Shown here piece by piece: positions 1 to 10,739 of a stretch of DNA of 64,000 nt. Both the position numbers and the translations under genes were made by a program. Each line of letters starts with the position of its first letter. Within the stretch, counting starts at the first letter, position 1. A model generated the notes under the pieces. That model did not search any database and was not told where the DNA came from. It was given only the letters and a program-made list of their open reading frames with translations. Location of the stretch: the NCBI RefSeq assembly GCF_958979055.1, contig NC_084886.1, positions 42,644,654 to 42,708,653 of the forward strand, read 5' to 3'. The DNA comes from Alnus glutinosa. Its lineage: Eukaryota > Streptophyta > Magnoliopsida > Fagales > Betulaceae.

Positions 1-136
1 AGAAGTAAAAGCAGAAATCTTACCCCAACTTTGATGCTGCCACTTTTTTTTTTTGGAATATAATCATAGTTGCCCATGGTGGCTATCGATCTAACCACAA
101 AGTAGTTTCCGGCTCCCCACCTCTTATCTGAAAGAC
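1..136 (-). pseudogene. Copper amine oxidase exon-2 fragment, dead copy A
   Basis: Read on the minus strand, this matches exon 2 of the intact copper amine oxidase at 8194-8307, including the GNYDY cofactor motif. Two lesions kill it. One base is missing where the gene reads GGTGGTTAGA and this copy reads GTGGTTAGA, shifting the frame. The stretch coding for the ILDWEF peptide after the motif has collapsed into a T-run. No other exon lies beside it. The window edge cuts it at position 1, so its full extent is unknown. Confidence 0.85.
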
Positions 137-870
137 CACCCGGCCACAAAAGTATGCTGGCGGGACGCATATTATGCCGGAGAAGATAGTGTGCCTGTTA
201 GTATATCCAATGCGCCATGTATAGTCAAACGCTATGCTGGAAATATAATGCGGCGTCACACTAAGTTGGGGATTCCAAATGAAGTTGTACGCGATATTTT
301 TATCACCCGCGTTTTTATTATTATTATTATTATTTTGAAATTGTGATAGTTTATTCTGATGATAATATGGTGTTGCAGATAAGGAGATGTTAGAAAAAGT
401 AAATAAAGCAGAAAAACGAGTACTCTAAAGGCCTGTTCCAACGTTGCTTTTTTAAAAAAATTATTTGCCTCCACCAAAAGGATATGCAAAGGGTTACAAC
501 AAATGTTTTTCCAGGATACAATGGAACCCAGAATCTTCTATTTGTTTAATTGTGTTTTGTACAAATAAAAATTAAACCAGAACACTTCTAAATTTTTTTT
601 ATTATAGCAGGAGAAAGACAGAGACTAGTAATTTTCTTTTTAAAACAATACATAAGATATTAAAAAAAGCACTTATGATCAAAGAAATTTTGTTATTTTT
701 TTTATTAATAATTGAACAGCAGTTACTTCTGTATTATGTTGAACAACTACTAATCCAACCGTCCATAACTACTTAAGTAACAGTCATAAACTGCTATTTT
801 AATATACACTTACTTCTGACCATTACAAATTGAGTAATGGGTTACCATCAAGAACAATTTGGATTTCTCA

Positions 871-1364
871 TAGCATTCTTAGTAGCCTTATTAAAATAGC
901 TTTTTAGTTATTTTGGTGAATCAATTTGATAAAAATACTAAAAAACCACTCTCACTAACCTCACCATTTTAACCAAAAAGTTTTGATGAGTGAAATTACT
1001 CACTAATTCTAATGAGTAATATTCACTTACTAACTCACTCATCAATTTTGTTTCACCTTTCTCTCTCACATGATTAGCACACTTTTTTTTTCATTTTTTC
1101 TCTCATTTTCTTCTCTCATCTCTCTCACACGATAATGTCATTGTTTCATGGACATGAAGGATTTTTTTGTAAAAAAATTAAAAAGATTAAATAGAGAAGG
1201 AATAAAGAAATATGAAAAAATATTATTTAAATGGAATAGTGATAATAAATAGAAAAAATGGTGAGGTTACTAGAAGAATTTTAAAAAAGTGGCTCATCAG
1301 AATAGAGAAAAGTGATTTTTAACTACTTTAATGAGTAAAATTTGATAAGGCTACTAAGAATGCT
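871..1364. mobile_element. MITE with long imperfect TIRs, exact empty site in window
   Basis: The ends are inverted repeats: AGCATTCTTAGTAGCC on the left and GGCTACTAAGAATGCT on the right, with weaker pairing continuing about 100 bp to AACCTCACCATTTT on both arms. The flanks carry a short duplication, CTCA or TCTCA. The paralogous place in intron 2 of the intact gene (8057-8068) reads straight through as GGATTTCTCACACAAG, so this 494-bp block is an insertion. No coding capacity was seen. The superfamily is uncertain because the duplication is only 4-5 bp. Confidence 0.85.
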
Positions 1365-1699
1365 CTCACACAAGTACAAATCGTCTTTTTTTTTTTTTTT
1401 TTTTAATAGACACATGAAAAAAAGAAAATACAACAATAAGGCTAGGGCAGCCTAAAATAAAAATTAAGAATGAAAGTATACAAAATCAATGTTTTCGAAG
1501 AAACGAGCCTATTGATTCGTGAAACGAATATTAAGAATTGAAACAGCCCGTGAAAGTAATTTGGTGTGTGTAAAGAGTCACGAGAATCCAAAAAGTGATA
1601 TCCCCTGAGCATTTATTCTGAAATGAGAGCCACCGTGAACAACTATGATTATTTTCTTTGCTCTTCTCAAGAAGTGGTATCCATCTACTTATCTTTGTA

Positions 1700-1818
1700 A
1701 AAGTAGAAAGCAGAAATCTTACCCCAACTTTGATGCTGCCACTTTTTTTTTTTGGAAGATAATCGTAGTTGCCCATGGTGGCTATCATTCTAACCACAAA
1801 GTAGTTTCCAGCTCATAT

Positions 1819-1870
<52 letters not shown>

Positions 1871-1905
1871 TAGTTTCCAGCTCCCCACCTCTTATCTGCA
1901 AGACC
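1700..1905 (-). pseudogene. Copper amine oxidase exon-2 fragment, dead copy B
   Basis: Minus-strand reading gives VVRMIATMGNYDYLPKKKSG, a decayed form of exon 2 of the gene at 6591-9622. It shares copy A's one-base deletion and the collapsed stretch after NYDY, so both copies descend from one sequence that was already dead. The exon is further split by a poly(A) insertion at 1815-1869. No flanking exons are present. Confidence 0.85.
1815..1869 (+). mobile_element. Retroposon reduced to a poly(A) tail, with 14-bp target duplication
   Basis: The exon reads GTAGTTTCCAGCTC at 1801-1814, then ATATC, then 49 consecutive A, then G, then GTAGTTTCCAGCTC again at 1870-1883. The paralogous copies at 111 and 8282 have this stretch once. 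A 14-bp target duplication next to a pure A tail is the signature of L1-type target-primed reverse transcription (known mechanism). The cargo here is about five bases, so the source transcript cannot be identified. Confidence 0.8.
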
Positions 1906-2030
1906 ACCCGGCCACAAAAGTATTCTGGGACCGCATATTATGCCGGAGAAGATGGTGTGCCTGTCAGTATATCCAATGCGCCATGTATAGTCAAACGCTA
2001 TGCTTGAAATATAATGTGGCGTCACACTAA

Positions 2031-2887
2031 TGCTCCGTTTGTTTTGACGTAAAATAGTTTCTGTTATAAAATGATTTTAGAAAAGTCATTTTTTTGAAAA
2101 AAATATTTTTTACCGAAAGCATTTTTCGGTCCTTGGCGCGTACGGAAAATCACAAATATTTTTAATATTTTTATTCAATCATATTAACCTATAAAAATCA
2201 ATTTGTATTCCAAACATATAAATATTAATGTAAAATAATATAAAAATTACCGAAGACAAGATTTCGTTACTGACCGACAGAATTTCGGCCACTTTTACCG
2301 AATTCCGCCATTCCAGCTACTATAACCAGAATCCGAACAATTTTGTCGGAATTTGGGTTGGCCGGATTCCGGCACAGAACGGCCGGACTCTGGCATACTG
2401 GCCGGAATCTACCAGAACCGCTACAATTCGGCCAGTAGGTCGGAATCCGGCCGTTCTGGCCAGATCCCAGCCAGTCGGCAGGGATCCGGCCGTTCTGACC
2501 GGAATTTTTTGGCTAGATCCGGCCGGCCGGCTGTTCTGGCCAGATTCTGGCCGTTCTGGCCTGAATACGGTCGTTGAAATTTGGGCTAACCGGATTCCGG
2601 CGACATTGACCGGTTGCTGTCGGATTTCGGTACCAGCAAGATTTCAATGATAGTCGACTGCTTGAAGTGAAGGTTGACTATGTCATTTAATAGGGTTGAA
2701 TGCGTCTGGTATCTTCGGAAAATAATTTACGCTTTTAAAAAATGTAAATCATTTTCTGAAATTTACTAAGCATTTTTGGTCAAACATAAATCATTTTCCG
2801 GCTGACTATTATTTTCACCCCTACCAAATACCGGAAAATGCCGAAATCATTTTCCAGAAATCATTTTACACCGAAACAAACGGAGCA
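2031..2887. mobile_element. PIF/Harbinger-like non-autonomous element
   Basis: Begins TGCTCCGTTTGTTT and ends AAACAAACGGAGCA, perfect terminal inverted repeats. The flanks are TAA at 2028-2030 and 2888-2890, and the paralogous empty site at 257-267 reads CACACTAAGTT with one TAA. A 3-bp TAA target duplication fits PIF/Harbinger/Tourist. The 857-bp interior has no transposase. Its centre (about 2335-2640) is a GC-rich run of CCGGAAT, GGCCGTTCTGG and related units, unlike the AT-rich surroundings. The subterminal parts repeat ATCATTTTCCGG-like words. Confidence 0.9.
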
Positions 2888-3469
2888 TAAGTTGGGGATT
2901 CCAGATGAAGTTGTAAGTGATATTTTTATCACCAGCGTTTTTATTATTATTATTATTATTATTTTGAAATTGTGATAGTTTATTCTAATGATAATATGGT
3001 GTTGCAGATAAGGGAGGATGTTAGAAAAAGTAAATGAAAGCAGAAAAATGAAATGTTCTTAAGGCGTGTTACAACGTTACTTTTCTTAAGAAATTATTTG
3101 CCCCCACCAAAAGGGTATGCAAAATGTTACAACAAATATTTCTCCAAGATATAATGGAACCCAGAATCCTCTGTTTGTTTAATTGAGTTTTGCACAAATG
3201 AAAATTAAACCAGAACATTTTTAGATTTTTCTATTATAGCAAGAAACAGATAGAGACTTGTCATTTTTTTAAAAAAAAAAATACAGAAGGTATTAGAAAA
3301 AGAACTTACGATCAAAGAAATTTTGTTATCTTTATTATTAATAACTGGACAACAGTTACTTCTGTATTATGTTGAATACCTGATAATCCAATCGTCCATA
3401 ACTGCTTAAGTAACAGTCATACACTGCTATTTTAATAGACACTTACTTCTAACCATTAGATCAAATAAC

Positions 3470-3660
3470 TAATTGTCAATGATTATTTAATAATAACCAT
3501 TAGATGTCGTTATTAATTAATCTCAGCATTGTGGTCCGCATATTAATTATTTGATCTGATTATGACAGTTATTTGATCGTTATTAATTAATCGTAGTAAT
3601 TGATTGTGTTCGTTATTAATTAGATCAATTAATAACTATCGTAATGCGGACCATAAAATC
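3470..3660. repeat. Palindromic AT-rich block
   Basis: Contains inverted copies of TGGTCCGCAT (about 3532) and ATGCGGACCA (about 3645) around repeated TTATTAATTA words. It resembles a decayed MITE. No clean ends or target duplication could be fixed. Confidence 0.4.
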
Positions 3661-4056
3661 AAAAAAAAAGTGAAAATCCATATATTATTGGAGCTCTTTT
3701 TGTCCCATAAATTAAATAAGGGTTTAATATTTAAGGGAATAGAATCATTTCTCAGCTCAGTCAATAGAGTGAGGACTGAAATCAAACAGGATAAGTGTTG
3801 GCAGGTGAAGCCAAACCATGCAAGCGCTAGAACAGCAGAAAGCACAGGCACAACAATATAAAGATGATTAATTTATAGCTATCAAGTTTACAAAGTTTGA
3901 AAATATGCCTCCCTAAATTTCCACTCACTCTCAGGTAATCTGCTTATTTCATGGTCTCATGTCATATTTATTGATGATATATATAGACTGAAATACAATA
4001 AAGGTGGCTCATAGTAAGCATACCAAATTAAATATACACACCACCAACAAACAGAA

Positions 4057-4450
4057 CTAACAACTCCGATAGTATGACGTTGGATCAGAAACCAGCGGTG
4101 GGATCCCAACATCCACTCTTCCTTCAAGCATTTGGGTCACTTTCCTCATAGTGGGTCTGAGAATGGAATCCGGATGAATGCACCATAATCCCACCAAGGC
4201 CATTCGCTCGAACCTCTGGAGTCTTTAAATCGCTCAATACATCTGGGTCATGCCCCACCACCATCTCTAGCTTCCCAGACATTACACTACTTAGAACCCA
4301 ATCTGAAAGAACCAGATCATCCTTTTCACTCTCTTCCTCCACCCGGCTCAGTTCTACTTGCCTTCTTCCACAAATTATCTCAATTAACATCACACCAAAA
4401 CTGTAAACTTCCACTTTAAAAGAAACCGTACTGGAGCCTAAAGTACTAAC
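4057..4450 (-). pseudogene. LecRK-type receptor kinase, 3' fragment (broken)
   Basis: Minus-strand translation contains KVEVYSFGVMLIEIICGRRQ, the kinase subdomain IX region with the DVYSFGV signature, then SDWVLSSVMSGKLEMVVGHD, typical of G-type lectin S-receptor-like kinases of the LECRK group. Near 4208-4222 a frameshift occurs. In the other frame the sequence continues as [20 protein letters not shown] and [19 protein letters not shown], ending at a natural stop at 4057-4059. Only the last third of a kinase is present: the ATP-binding loop, catalytic loop, lectin and transmembrane parts are absent. No complete paralogue lies in this window. Confidence 0.85.
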
Positions 4451-5047
4451 CTTGAGATCTGCAGGAGACCTTAGAAATTTAATAGAATAATGATTCACTG
4501 TCACCTAAAGATACAACTTTTCACCACCTTGCTTATGTGGCAAGGTGGTCCCCCACTACTTTTTAAATTTTTTTATTTTTTAAAAATAAATTAAGGTGAG
4601 GGACCACCTTACCATATAGGTAAGATGGTGAAATATTATATATTTAAGTGGTAGTAAATCATTTATCAATTTAATAATATAGTTGAGCCTCGTGACTTGA
4701 TGTCTTTGAAGTCAACCGTCAATCAAAAAGTAGCAGCGCCACTTAAAAGGTGTGAATATTTCATAATTTTCATCTACCGGCTTAATATTTACGATTGAGA
4801 GCCACTCTTTTCTTGAACTCTTAATATGTTTTCTTTCTCACGACGTCGCTTTTTGTTTTTGGCTCTGTCCACAAAATGTCGAATAGAATAGGGGTCTCTT
4901 TTGTAAAATTAAAAGTCAGCTAAAAATTAAAATCAAACAAGTCCGAGTCAGTTGAGGGACCGCTAGTGCAATTTCCAAAAATCAATTGGAAATGGAAAAG
5001 ACAATTGCGTCTGTTGACTAGATGTATTTCAAGTCTACACGTCACGC

Positions 5048-5490
5048 TCTTAAATTTTCTTGATAGAAAGTTGTAGCGCTATTAGACAGGTCCAAACTCT
5101 TAAATTTCCTTAACAGAAAGATATAGCACTATTAGACAGATGTAGCACTATTTGATAGGTCCAAGCTCCTAAGTTTCCTTGACAAAAAGATATAGCGCTA
5201 TTAGACAAGTCCAAGCTCCTAAATTTCCTTGACAGAAAGATGTAGCGCTATTAGATGCACTATTAGACAAGTCCAAGCTCTTAAATTTCCTTGACAGAAA
5301 GATATAGCGCTATTAGACAAGTCCAAGCTCCTAAATTTCCTTGACAGAAAGATGTAGCGCTATTAGATGCACTATTAGACAAGTCCAAGCTTTTAAATTT
5401 CCTTGACAGAAAGATGTAGTGCTGTTAGACGCATCTAAGCTCCTAAATTTCCTTAACAGAAAGATGTATCGCTGTTAGATAGGTCCAAAT
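5048..5490. repeat. Minisatellite, about 55-70 bp unit
   Basis: Tandem array of a unit containing AAATTTCCTTGACAGAAAGA, then TGTAGCGCTATTAGA, then AAGTCCAAGCTC. I count about seven to eight copies. Some carry an extra TGCACTATTAGAC block, giving a higher-order pattern of short and long units. No open reading frame spans it. Confidence 0.85.
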
Positions 5491-6082
5491 TCAATGTTGT
5501 TGGGGTTAGGACACTTGAGAGTGCCGTGCATTGCCCTCAACGATTTTTTTTTAAAGACGTGTTAATGTTAATTTTTTATATATACAATTAAATATATCAA
5601 TTTTAAATTATTATTATGAAAAGAATACTACCCCTTTCATCCATGTCGTACTTTACCGGCTAAAACTTCTAAAGTAACGGTCATCAATCATGAATTGTGC
5701 AACACTCAAACTAGTTCGAATGTTCTCCGACAAAATTTTTCCGTTTCAAAGATAATATGCAAATATTCCATTTTCCAATTTAATATATATTTAAGCCGAG
5801 TATTACAGAGCAGCTACTTTCTAGAACTCTCAAATGTGTTCTCACGATGTCACTCTCTATGTTCTTCGGTCACCCCCACAAAAGGCCAAATAGATGTGTC
5901 TTTTGAATAGATGTTAAATGTTGGGTCAAAGCAAAAGAGTTCACGTGGTTGAGGGAAAGAGTTTACGTCGCTGGTGCAATTCCAAAACCAATTGGAAATG
6001 CAAGTGTAATCCCAAAACCAATTGGAAATAGAAAAGACATTTAACACAAATGAGGCTAGGAGTGCCATGAATGGATCAAATT

Positions 6083-6268
6083 CTTTTCAATTACTTGTCT
6101 GAATTTGAGAAAAATCGGATAAATAATTATAAGAGACCACTTATATAACTCACCGGACCGAATAAATGATTGGACAGCCCAATTTTTATTTGGTTAGGTG
6201 GGTCTTTTAAATAATCTTTTACAAACACATGCTCAAACTTTCTAAAATTTGGACAAGTAATTAAATTA
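6083..6268. mobile_element. MITE-like inverted repeat
   Basis: The left arm CAATTACTTGTCTGAATTTG is mirrored by CAAATTTTAGAAAG-type sequence on the right, where the plus strand reads TTGGACAAGTAATTAAAT. Next inward, AAGAGACC pairs with GGGTCTTTT. It could fold into a hairpin of about 180 bp. It lies just downstream of the copper amine oxidase 3' end. Superfamily not determined. Confidence 0.55.
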
Positions 6269-6590
6269 GAAGATCCTAACCCACCGTGAATTTGCCTGGT
6301 AAAACTTCTTATGTAGTGTGGTCATCAATCATGAATTGTGCCACTCTCAAACTTAACAAAATTTTTCCATTTCAAAGGTAATATTAAAAATTTGGAGAGT
6401 TGTACTTTGAAGTCTTGCCACCAATCCCACTTGTTCCATGGCCATTCGCCCAAAAAGAAGAAGAAAATATAGCAATTCTCATATTAAAATTTGTTATTAA
6501 GTAGGTTTATGCAAGAATATGTAGCTACTAATTAACAAGGAATGAAATTCCACTGGGCTTGGTTATATTAACTAGCATGTTCTACGTACA

Positions 6591-9500
6591 TCACTTCTGT
6601 TTAAGTAAAGGGTTGCTTTCAAAATAATTTGCTGGCCGGAGCTCGAATCCACCATGAAGTGTCGGCATCACAGGGAAATCTTCTTGGCATGGAGCGTGAT
6701 GGAACCCCACTGTGTACCACAAAACGATATCTTTGTTTTCAATTGCTCTATTCCTGCAAACACCATGCATGAATTTTCTTCCATCTTAGAAAAACTTTAT
6801 GAAAATCAGACTCTTTATATATATATATATAAATATAATGCTGTATTTATATATACTTTACCTCTGGCTCCAAACGGCTAAACCATCATCACCTCGGCTC
6901 CCTTCCGTGTAGAACCCTCCAGCCCACCTCTCTGACTTGTTATAGGCGGTCACCCACACTTGATACTTCGTATAAGCAGCTCTAATCTGCGGGTAATCAT
7001 CATCTGCTAAAAGAGAATTAACCGGCTTCCCACTAATCAGCACGTAACCCACGTTATTCCCAAGCCTTGTCTTTTTGTTGGGATTCACTACTACCAGCTC
7101 AGCTGGCTCCAATCCGAGCTGGACCCTAGCCTCCGCTTCAGTTTTCGCCGTTTCAGCAACCACCGTCCAGTAACTTTTTCTTGGTGAGCTGGCGTTTGAC
7201 TGCGCTACTCTTGCCGTTTGTAACTTCGCTTTGACGAAGGAGTTGCCGTCACCGTCAACATCAAGGTCTAGATAGTATGTGAGGAAGTGATCATGGTTGA
7301 CGGCCACGGTGTTTTCCGATACTAAGGTGCCGTACACATTTTCCGTTATTTGACCGGTATTTGTGTATGCCGTGCCCTTCATCTCCGGAATACCTGTCAA
7401 ATCCACCTGGAAAACAGGCCAAATATTTTGTAATTGCTGATAAATTTTGCAATTCTAAAATCATAATTTTTCTTAGTTATGATTTGACCGGTATTTGTGT
7501 CACGTACTGCACAAAATTTTGCAATTCTAAAATCCCAGGTCAGCCCACTTAACCCATGCATGGGTGACCCGTATACTAAAATCATAATTTTTCTTTTCCT
7601 TTTTACATTTTATTTTATTTAAAAAAAAAATAAAAGCAAACCTAAAAGTAAGTAAGCGGATTGTACAAATCGGATTAAACGGGTCATATTTGAGTCAACC
7701 CAACACGACATGTTTATTAAATGAGTTATGCGAATCGGGTCGAGATAACTCAACCCAACCTATTTATTAAACGGGTAATGTTAAGATTGAAAAATCTGAA
7801 CCATTTAACTAAATAAGAATAGCCATAGGGTTGACATCGGTACTAATAGCAGCATTGTTTGTAACCGGAAAAATGATTGGAGCTTTCAAATGGCTGACTT
7901 CAACCTGAAAAGTAATGGGTCAGCCCAAGCACAGTTTAACCCATTCTTATCCTGAAAACCAGGGCCTAAATTTGATAATGTCCGTGTAGCGGGCTGTGGG
8001 CATGTAAGCACGATACAAATTGAGTAATGGGCTACCATCAAGAACAATTTGGATTTCTCACACAAGTACAAACCGTCTATATATAATATATTGGTTGCTT
8101 ATTTTCTTTGCTCTTCTCAAGAAGCGATATCCATCTAATCATTTATTCTGAAATGGAAGTGTTTCTTTGTAGAAGTAAAAGGAGAAATCTTACCCCAACT
8201 TTGATGCTGCCACTTTTTTTGAATTCCCAATCAAGAATATAATCATAGTTACCCACGGTGGCTATCATTCTAACCACCAAAGTAGTTTCCGGCTCCCCAC
8301 CTCTTATCTGCAAGACCACCCACCTTACGTTAACAAAACAACAACAACAACAATTCAAGAAAAAAAATCAAAACCAGAACGAAAAACCATTCATAACAAT
8401 TGCAGCAACAACACTGCCTTACCAGTTTTCCTGGAACATTGATTTCAGTATGTCTCCAAGCAACATTTCCACCATGTCGCTCAAAAATGCAAATAGCCCT
8501 CGATACGTTTTGTGCCTGCCCGTCCGGCCCAGCCATATGCCCATCCATATATGCAGCGTTTTCTGGGCAATCAATCAACGGCTGCAAGGTATCAGCTGAT
8601 CGCCCAAACCCAAATTCACCAATGTCCATGAAAGTCCTAAAATACCATTCAACCGTAGGATCCATATACGGCACAAATGTCTCAGACACATGTCCTCTGT
8701 ATAGCACGCGCCGAAACTTCTTTTGCGTGGCGTCAAATATTGAAGCTGTTGATATAGTAACTCCTGCCCGAGCATCGAATCCTACATGGAAAATCCAATT
8801 AGCCCATCTAACCTCGTGGTTATCAATGGTGAACCCAGCTTTTGTTACGTTAAAAGTACTCGAATTAGGCTTCCCCATTGGTGATTGAAAGTCGGTGCCC
8901 TCTGCTTTAGGCACGGGTGCTGTAAATCTATCGGTGTACATTGTAATTTTCATGGCATCAACATCAACTAGCAAAGTTATGCCCTCAATGGGCCTTACAA
9001 AGACATTAACCGACCCTTCACGATAAAAGCATGCAACTCTAAGAGATCTTTTTGTCACACTTTCCCCATACCAACCTACTGTAAAGGGCACGCAAGAAAC
9101 TTCAGACACATTCAAGCCCCTTCTGAGAAGTGACTCCTTGAATTTGGGATACTGTAAAGGCAGTTTGCTAGCCTGGAAAAGTTCAGGAAAGGTGAGAGGA
9201 GGGTAGCCATGACCGGTGTAGACCTGGTCCGATGCGATTGAGCCAATGGTCAAGTCTAAAATGAGCTCACGAGTCTCACCCCCGGCTCGAACCACCACCT
9301 TGGCTCGACGACTAGGCCTGCTGCTTTCTCTACTTGAAGAAAGCCACCTGAGGACATCTTCTTTTTCTGGCTCCTCAAGATCAGCAGAATGATAGGTTAG
9401 ATTAGGAAGAGAGCCAAGGTTAGACTTTTGAATTATGGTCCTTATTTGGTCTATTTCTACAGGGCTGAGAGGGTCTAGGGGGTGATAAAGACTAGACACA

Positions 9501-9622
9501 AAGCACCATTGAATGAAAAAAACTAGAACTAGAAAATGAAAAGATGGACAGAATCGATCGAGCTTAGGTGCTTGCTGACAACCCATCACTTTTCGAATAA
9601 CTGTATAATAAGCTGCAGGCAT
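6591..9622 (-). CDS. Primary (copper) amine oxidase, complete, 4 exons
   Basis: Oxidises primary amines such as putrescine to aldehyde, ammonia and H2O2; a signal peptide points to secretion to the apoplast. Exons (minus): 8423-9622, 8194-8307, 6862-7406, 6591-6753. All junctions are GT-AG and in phase, giving 673 residues, normal for the family. Hydrophobic signal at residues 28-44. Substrate-channel motif [10 protein letters not shown], with the catalytic-base Asp at about 333. NYDY at 420-423, where Tyr421 is the expected precursor of the topaquinone cofactor. Copper ligands are His476 and His478 (NHDH), plus a His in [12 protein letters not shown] near 638. N-glycosylation sequons at N74, N171, N253, N258 and N372. 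The stop follows LLKQK. A second Met at residue 13 (position 9586) may be the true start, because the TATA box lies only about 35 bp above the first ATG. Exact substrate not inferable. Confidence 0.95.
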
Positions 9623-9656
9623 ATAAAATTTATTCTGCTATTCTTGACATTGTACC

Positions 9657-9663
9657 TTTATAA
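9657..9663 (-). promoter_or_regulatory. TATA box of the copper amine oxidase gene
   Basis: The minus strand reads CCTTTATAAAGG. Transcription about 30 bp downstream would start near 9627, leaving only about 5 nt before the ATG at 9622 but about 41 nt before the ATG at 9586. That favours the second ATG, which sits immediately before the signal peptide. Inference from spacing only. Confidence 0.6.
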
Positions 9664-10739
9664 AGGGAAGCCTTAGCTTTAAAGCTGCAATGTACAATTT
9701 CTTAGACTTCGTCTAAAAGCACGAGCAACTTGCGTTTCCTATGTCCCTTTCTTGCTGTGAGAGCAAGAATAAACGACTTGGTCTGCTTTTGCTTAATTTA
9801 ATAATAGTGAACGAGGGACATGATCATTGACATATGCTAACCTGGTCTAGACCCAGTTGGTGGTTTTTCTCTTAATTTTCTTCCTATGTCTGAAACGTTG
9901 GAGATATAGAAAGAAAGAAGAGGCAAAGTCGTTCGGTTACTTCTAGAAACCCGGTGGTCTTCCAAGGAAAATTTCCTACTGCAATTGTGAATGTTAAGAA
10001 GAACAATTCAAGTACAACTGGAAAACGGTTTTTACCTAAAGAAAGCAAACTAAACTCTAGCTAGCTCCCATTAATTCCTATTATTCCCCTTAACTTCCTC
10101 CCAGAATATCTAGTTTGACTCAGCAACCTAAGAACAATTCAAAATAGCTAAAAATTAATACTGCTGCAGATATATATATATATGGTCAATTACCCACATG
10201 TCAACACCCAGAAAAATATTGAATTCGTATCAGTCGCCGTATGAATCTCATGTGCAAAATCAGGTCCACACATGATGAGATTAGATCAAAAATTAAAAAA
10301 TTCAGTGATTCTCACCTCAACAAAGAAAAGAACATGCATGAAATATGGAGTTTGAATTGAGTAATTACCAAAAATTGTGTGCTGTATAGATGAGAAAGTT
10401 CAGACAGGGTATGGATATTATTGGCATGCTTAACCCATTTTCGCGCTTCAGGTATAGCTGGGGGCGGGCCAAGTGCACCGTTTCCTTGAAGTTGACTGCA
10501 ACTGCTATGCAATAACTGCTACGATAGATTTAGCTTCTTACAGGCAGGTTTTTTTTTTTTTTTTTTTTTTTAGTGTTAATTATTCAACGGGGGTCCATAG
10601 TTCCGAAGTGTACTTGAAGCACAATCTACTGCCTGTGCAAGAAAAACCAGACAAGCCCAACCCTTGTGGGCCGAAACTTAACTTTTCTCCAACAAAGTGC
10701 AGACTTTTTTATTTTGGGCTAACCAGATCGGGCAAAATC

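Larger units (their letters stand above)
1..3446. repeat. Direct repeat pair (about 1-826 and 1699-3446)
   Basis: The stretch 1-826 recurs at about 1699-3446: exon-2 debris, a spacer beginning GGCCACAAAAGTAT, a TTATTATT run, and a 3' part reading AAGTAACAGTCATA. The second copy is longer mainly because a Harbinger-like element (2031-2887) and a poly(A) retroposon (1815-1869) inserted into it. The stretch 826-870 matches intron 2 of the intact gene near 8005-8066. About 1385-1645 holds sequence with no counterpart in the gene, including a short inverted piece of exon 2 near 1625-1652. Confidence 0.8.

Noticed and set aside
1531-2025. Frames with Lys or Phe runs near 1.8 kb
   Set aside because: They are translations of the 49-A retroposon tail and of dead exon 2.
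2353-2577. 74-codon frame in the Harbinger element
   Set aside because: It follows the CCGG/GGCCGTT repeat units and shows no domain; a by-product of repetition.
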